DNA of 64,000 bases from Candidatus Scatomonas merdigallinarum. Lineage in GTDB: Bacteria > Bacillota > Clostridia > Lachnospirales > Lachnospiraceae. Location: contig DVKB01000014.1 in assembly GCA_018716305.1 (NCBI GenBank), positions 1 through 64,000 of the forward strand. Direction: 5' to 3'. The translations under genes were made by a program, and so were the position numbers. Below, in pieces: positions 60,790 through 64,000 of this stretch (its first letter is position 1; the number at the start of each line of letters is the position of its first letter). The notes beneath the pieces were generated by a model. That model was not told where the DNA came from. It saw only the letters and a program-made list of their open reading frames with translations, and ran no database searches.

Positions 60790-61578
60790 TCACCAGCTAT
60801 ACTCCGATAGCTGGAATGTGTAGGATTCGCCGGGAGTAATATCATAGATTACAACAGAGTCATCCTTGAACTTATCTCCTGCGCTCAAAGAAGGAAGGTA
60901 TATATTGCCGGAGTCTACCAGATAACCCGCACTGTCATACAGCTTATAACTAATCATATCATACCCGGAATCGCTGCTACCGCTCTTTTTTTCTCCGGTA
61001 ATTGTAATGGTCAGCTGCGGAGAATAGTCTTTGTCAAACTTAAATTCGGCTCCTTGAATTTGGATTACGGATGCCGTGCCGCCCATGAAATCCTTCATCT
61101 TCAGTTCCAGAGGAAATGAATCAAACGTCACTTGAACATCCTCAATAGGCAAGCAATTTAGAACATCGCAGTTTACTTCGTCAAACGCAACTGAGTTGCC
61201 CTTGTATACGGTGAAAAAAACTTTTCCGCTTGCGGATTTTCCGGCGCTGATCTCAGTGGAGGGGATTCTTACGTTGGCAAGATACTGTTCCCCGGCGGAC
61301 TGACTGGTATAATAGCCAAAATCGTCAGCAGAAACAGACTTTGTACCAGTATAAACCTCTTCATTCTCATCGTTTACGATTCGAATATCAACATCAACAT
61401 CGGCTGACAAGGGTTTATCATTTTTATCAGCCAACCCAAAGAAAAGGCTGTAATCGCTTGTTCCCTCGTTATACTGAAAAGACCAGCTTTTCAACGTTTC
61501 GATGCTGGGTGCCGATGAACCGCATCCACTTAGTAGTAGGGCAACTATAAGTCCACACATAAGAAAGAATCGTTTCAT
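60790..61578 (-). CDS. Lipoprotein of unknown function
   Basis: A type II signal peptide ends in LLLSGC with Cys19 as the lipid anchor. The mature part is rich in beta-strand, Ser, Asp and Lys, with no domain I recognise. It contains repeated strand patterns such as LQLTITITG-like and DVDVDIRIVNDENEEVY, suggesting Ig-like or FxLD-type beta sandwiches. AAGGAGGTG precedes the ATG, which overlaps the stop of the frameshifted upstream frame (ATGA). Its codon use is AT-richer than its neighbours. Confidence 0.8.
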   Translation of the reverse strand: MKRFFLMCGLIVALLLSGCGSSAPSIETLKSWSFQYNEGTSDYSLFFGLADKNDKPLSADVDVDIRIVNDENEEVYTGTKSVSADDFGYYTSQSAGEQYLANVRIPSTEISAGKSASGKVFFTVYKGNSVAFDEVNCDVLNCLPIEDVQVTFDSFPLELKMKDFMGGTASVIQIQGAEFKFDKDYSPQLTITITGEKKSGSSDSGYDMISYKLYDSAGYLVDSGNIYLPSLSAGDKFKDDSVVIYDITPGESYTFQLSEYSW

Positions 61579-62059
61579 TTCTGCACCTCCTTATCTGTTC
61601 GTGGCTCTATTGCACGGAACATTTCTTGCTCAGGCAACCGCTTTTTCCTTGGATTCAACATGCAGTAATTGCGATAGCACTGCTCATTTAGAAAACAAGT
61701 CTCACAGATAAGCTGTTCAACTTTCTGCATAATCAGTGCGTCATCACTGGGGAGTTCGTAGGCTTTGATCTTTTGAATATCTGTCGGGTTACGCAGTCCA
61801 TAGTCAATCAGTTTTCCATTCCCGGTTTTTACATAGCGGTAAACCTCGGCTCCAAACGCAACACTGTCGCCAACGTCATACTCTGCAAAGCCGGATTTGT
61901 CCATCCAAACATGATCTTCTTTTCCTTGGCAATCAGAACAGCTGCCTTTTCAAGCCGTTCCTGCTGCTTCTTTGCCTCATTGCGCATACATTCACGCCGT
62001 CCTGCAAGGATACGCTCCTCTATGTGCTTACTCTCCTTTTTTAATTGTTTGTTCTCCAT
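61575..62059 (-). pseudogene. Cys-rich hypothetical protein split by a frameshift
   Basis: The ORF track reports two overlapping frames: 61829..62059 (76 aa, start MENKQLKKESKH, GGAGG upstream) and 61575..61904 (109 aa). The second frame reads back upstream of its first ATG as CSDCQGKEDHVWMDKSGF, which looks like native protein with a CxxC. Adding one A to the AAAA run (TTTT at 61947-61950 on the + strand) joins the helical N-terminus RLEK to this segment, giving about 162 residues. A later CETCFLNEQCYRNYC adds more Cys, possibly a zinc or Fe-S protein. It is coupled (ATGA) to the lipoprotein gene. Whether the indel is real or a sequencing error cannot be told. Confidence 0.65.
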
Positions 62060-62138
62060 AACCGAAACCTCCGTTAATAAGTGCCGCTATAAACAGCGAC
62101 CTGACATGTTAACGTGGTTTTTTAGGGTGTTTATGGGC

Positions 62139-62167
62139 ATTATAGCATAATTTTCTGTACCTGTCTA
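62139..62167 (-). promoter_or_regulatory. Promoter of the reverse-strand lipoprotein unit
   Basis: On the reverse strand TAGACA (62162-62167) lies 17 nt before a perfect TATAAT (62139-62144). Transcription would start near 62132, about 70 nt before the first ATG. Confidence 0.75.
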
Positions 62168-62448
62168 TTTTACTTGCTTGGCAGGATGGCGAAAACAGTT
62201 GCCGAATTCAGAGGTTTTTATTGCTGCAAATGATGTGCTAATTATGGAAGAGATTTTCGCTGTTCACAGATTGGTGAATAATTAACTGTAACCGTGCGAT
62301 AGCGCATGAAATGGCGAGCGCGACACACGGATCGAATAAACGCGAAATAGCCATATTGTTTGTTTCTTGAACCCTGGTTTATGAACAGCTATCTGAGGGT
62401 AAAGAATTTTTTGTGCAGATATTACAAAAATGTACCCAAATGCGTGTA
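62168..62448. other. AT-rich intergenic stretch without recognised genes
   Basis: Both strands carry only short frames without ribosome sites. I see no tRNA, attachment site, inverted-repeat pair or insertion-sequence end. Composition is visibly more AT-rich than the flanking glycosidase genes and continues that of the reverse-strand pair, so the segment may be the edge of acquired DNA. Confidence 0.4.
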
Positions 62449-62477
62449 TTGTTAAAATTTACCATTAGAGGTATAAT
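62449..62477 (+). promoter_or_regulatory. Sigma-A promoter of the LamG-domain gene
   Basis: TTGTTA (62449-62454) and a perfect TATAAT (62472-62477) are 17 nt apart, with transcription starting about 62484. Confidence 0.8.
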
Positions 62478-62484
62478 GTGGATG

Positions 62485-62778
62485 TATCCATGATGATGGA
62501 TATGCACAAAAGGCAGCTCAGGTTCCCGAGTCCAATACATATCTGAACGGAAAGGCCCGGCGGATGCTCTGCGTAGAGAAGAGGGCATCCATGGGCGCAA
62601 AAGGCCGTTTTCTCTGACAGTTCAGGCAGAGGAAGGAGGTTGAAGCGGAGGCAGCGCCGGTCAGAAGGCGGCAGAGCGGGAGGATATCGCCAGGACAAAG
62701 ACGGGACTTTCAAAGCTGCGCAGCTCTCCTGACTTTACGGAAAGAGAGAGCAAAAATACTCCATAGAAGGGGAAAGTT
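62485..62778 (+). other. Long leader beginning with a 5' stem-loop
   Basis: The leader is about 295 nt. Its first bases form TATCCAT-GATG-ATGGATA (62485-62502), a perfect hairpin at the very 5' end of the RNA, a form that can protect mRNA. Further on, GGATGC and GCATCC (from 62563) close a larger stem, and AGCTGCGCAGCT is self-complementary. GAAGGGGAAAG precedes the ATG. No known riboswitch was recognised, and the short reverse-strand frames here are not supported. Confidence 0.5.
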
Positions 62779-64000
62779 ATGAGAAAGCTTAAAACAATTC
62801 TAAGAAAGGGAGCAGCTCTTGGCGCGGTGTGCGCCATGACCCTGACCTCACTGCCCATGCAGAGTGTTGTGGCGGCAGAGCAGGACGGAGCGGCTCCGCA
62901 GGCAGAGGAGGACGGACTGGTACTCTGGTATGACTTTGAGTCCCTGAAGTCCGGAACCATTGTCAATGACATGAGCGGAAACGGCTACGCCGGCGTAGTC
63001 CGCCCTACAGGATCCCAGGTAACCACCCAGGATGTGAATATTTACGGAACGGATTACACCGCCTATGATTTCCAGGGCGGCGCTCCCAGCGACACCAACA
63101 CCTATGTAGAACTGCCCGCAGGCGTCTTCAACGGCCTGGAGGACATGACCGTCAGCTGCTGGGTGAATCTGGACGTTTCCGGCAGCCGCTACCAGAGAAT
63201 CTGGGATTTCGGCTTCAAGCAGGATGACGGAAACTTTAACACCACTTCCTATATGTACCTGATCGCTGACGGCGCCAACACGGGTCATGTGGGATACACT
63301 GCCGCCATCACCGATTCCGGATGGGGCAACGAGAAGGGACCGGAGAAGCAGCAGGCCCTGGAGACAGGAAAATGGATCTTCACTACCGTCACCTTTGACG
63401 GCTCCGAGAAGGAAATGTCTCTCTATGAGGACGGCGTTCTCATTGGAACCACCAAGACGGACGCGGTTCTGTCCATCCTGGAGGACGCGGACAACGCCCT
63501 CATCGGCTACGGCCAGTTTAAGAACGACATCATGGACGGCCGGGTTGCGGATTTCAAAATCTACGACTACGCCATGACAGCGGAGCAGGTTGCTGAGAAA
63601 TTCAATATTCCGGATGAGGAAAAAGTCGCAAAAGACAAAGAATGGCTGGATCTGGGAGACCTGAGCGCAGTCATCGAGGATCTGACTCTTCCCACCGCGG
63701 GAGCCGCGGGTTCCGACATCACCTGGGCATCCAGCAATGAAGCGGTGATCGCCCCCGACGGTACGGTGACCAGACCTGCCGCCGGCAGCGGAGACGCGGT
63801 GGTTACTCTGACCGCTACCATCACCGCCGGGGAGGCGAGTGATACCAAGGAATTTGAGGTTACGGTAAAACAGCAGCTGACCGCCGATGAAATCGTGACC
63901 AGAGACGCGGAAGCCCTGAAACTGACGGGGCTGGCTGCGGTAAGCGAGAATCTGGTGCTCCCCACAGCGGGAGAGAGCGGATCTTCCATCAGCTGGATCA
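62779..64000 (+). CDS. Secreted LamG/Ig-like carbohydrate-active protein, 3' end beyond the window
   Basis: Open at the window end, so absent from the ORF track; 407 codons are visible. The signal peptide is MRKLKTILRKGAALGAV to SVVAA (about 1-33). Residues 47-270 form a LamG/concanavalin A-like domain (GLVLWYDFESLKSGTIVNDMSGNGY to VADFKIYDYAMTAEQVAEKF). At least one atrophied-Ig-type domain follows (DLTLPTAGAAGSDITWASSNEAVI), and a second begins (ENLVLPTAGESGSSISW). In Lachnospiraceae this arrangement often precedes a glycoside hydrolase such as GH43, but the catalytic part is not in view. It lies beyond the GH127 gene and may act on the same substrate. Confidence 0.85.
   Translation, partial: MRKLKTILRKGAALGAVCAMTLTSLPMQSVVAAEQDGAAPQAEEDGLVLWYDFESLKSGTIVNDMSGNGYAGVVRPTGSQVTTQDVNIYGTDYTAYDFQGGAPSDTNTYVELPAGVFNGLEDMTVSCWVNLDVSGSRYQRIWDFGFKQDDGNFNTTSYMYLIADGANTGHVGYTAAITDSGWGNEKGPEKQQALETGKWIFTTVTFDGSEKEMSLYEDGVLIGTTKTDAVLSILEDADNALIGYGQFKNDIMDGRVADFKIYDYAMTAEQVAEKFNIPDEEKVAKDKEWLDLGDLSAVIEDLTLPTAGAAGSDITWASSNEAVIAPDGTVTRPAAGSGDAVVTLTATITAGEASDTKEFEVTVKQQLTADEIVTRDAEALKLTGLAAVSENLVLPTAGESGSSISWI

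Noticed and set aside
61900-61950. Programmed -1 frameshift in the Cys-rich gene
   Set aside because: The heptamer around GAAAAG does not fit X XXY YYZ in the zero frame; a homopolymer indel is simpler.

Overview
The window looks like chromosome from a spore-forming anaerobe of the Clostridia, most likely a Lachnospiraceae member. This rests on the protein families and their order (dgt-dnaG-rpoD, a CotJA/CotJB fusion with CotJC, two kinds of [FeFe]-hydrogenase, YesMN-type two-component regulation, large anchored glycosidases), on moderately high G+C, on strong AGGAGG-type ribosome sites and on a class-A RNase P RNA. No rRNA, tRNA, CRISPR array, transposase or prophage gene was found. The genus is not decidable from what I can see.

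Layout. 1-1420: two hairpins, the 3-methyladenine glycosylase gene tag, and a reverse-strand HicB-like antitoxin with a 72-residue companion. 1621-9392: a CarD-type regulator, then the macromolecular-synthesis block dgt-dnaG-rpoD, trmK, a Nif3-like gene and a TGS/uridine-kinase-like gene. 9442-12816: rnpB, maf and the methylthioribose salvage pair mtnK-mtnA. 12898-23669: a lone short DnaK, pyrBI, a DUF815 ATPase, folC, pheA, and a polyphosphate pair (Ppx/GppA-HD and Ppk1). 23719-26162: a PHP phosphoesterase with its XRE regulator on the reverse strand, then tcdA and a cupin. 26281-27558: a sodium-pump decarboxylase beta subunit with a 43-residue OadG-like partner that is missing from the ORF track. 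27690-33003: a group-B-like monomeric [FeFe]-hydrogenase, then a GltD/NuoF-like flavoprotein overlapping a modular [FeFe]-hydrogenase. 33313-37855: ilvN, ilvC, a divergent LysR gene, leuC and leuD. 37959-39009: spore coat genes. 39126-43336: an ABC exporter, a MATE transporter and an Lrp/AsnC regulator.

43364-54273 is the most unusual part. An AraC-type response regulator and a histidine kinase with almost no extracytoplasmic part are followed, overlapping, by a double ABC-ATPase-like protein that has lost its Walker A, Q-loop and H-loop residues. A complete Rbs/Mgl-type sugar ABC transporter comes next, then a cytoplasmic two-domain esterase whose first domain is also degenerate, then an amidohydrolase-superfamily enzyme. 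I infer a regulated uptake and catabolic unit for an esterified or otherwise modified small sugar, with the pseudo-ABC protein as a possible link between transporter and kinase.

54344-64000 carries two secreted carbohydrate-active proteins behind long leaders: a 1778-residue GH127 beta-L-arabinofuranosidase-like enzyme with repeated discoidin-like and Ig-like domains, and the start of a LamG/Ig-like protein cut by the window end. Between them lie a small alpha/beta hydrolase and an AT-richer reverse-strand pair, a lipoprotein and a frameshifted Cys-rich protein, that may be acquired DNA. At several junctions a promoter -35 element sits in or immediately beside the preceding hairpin.
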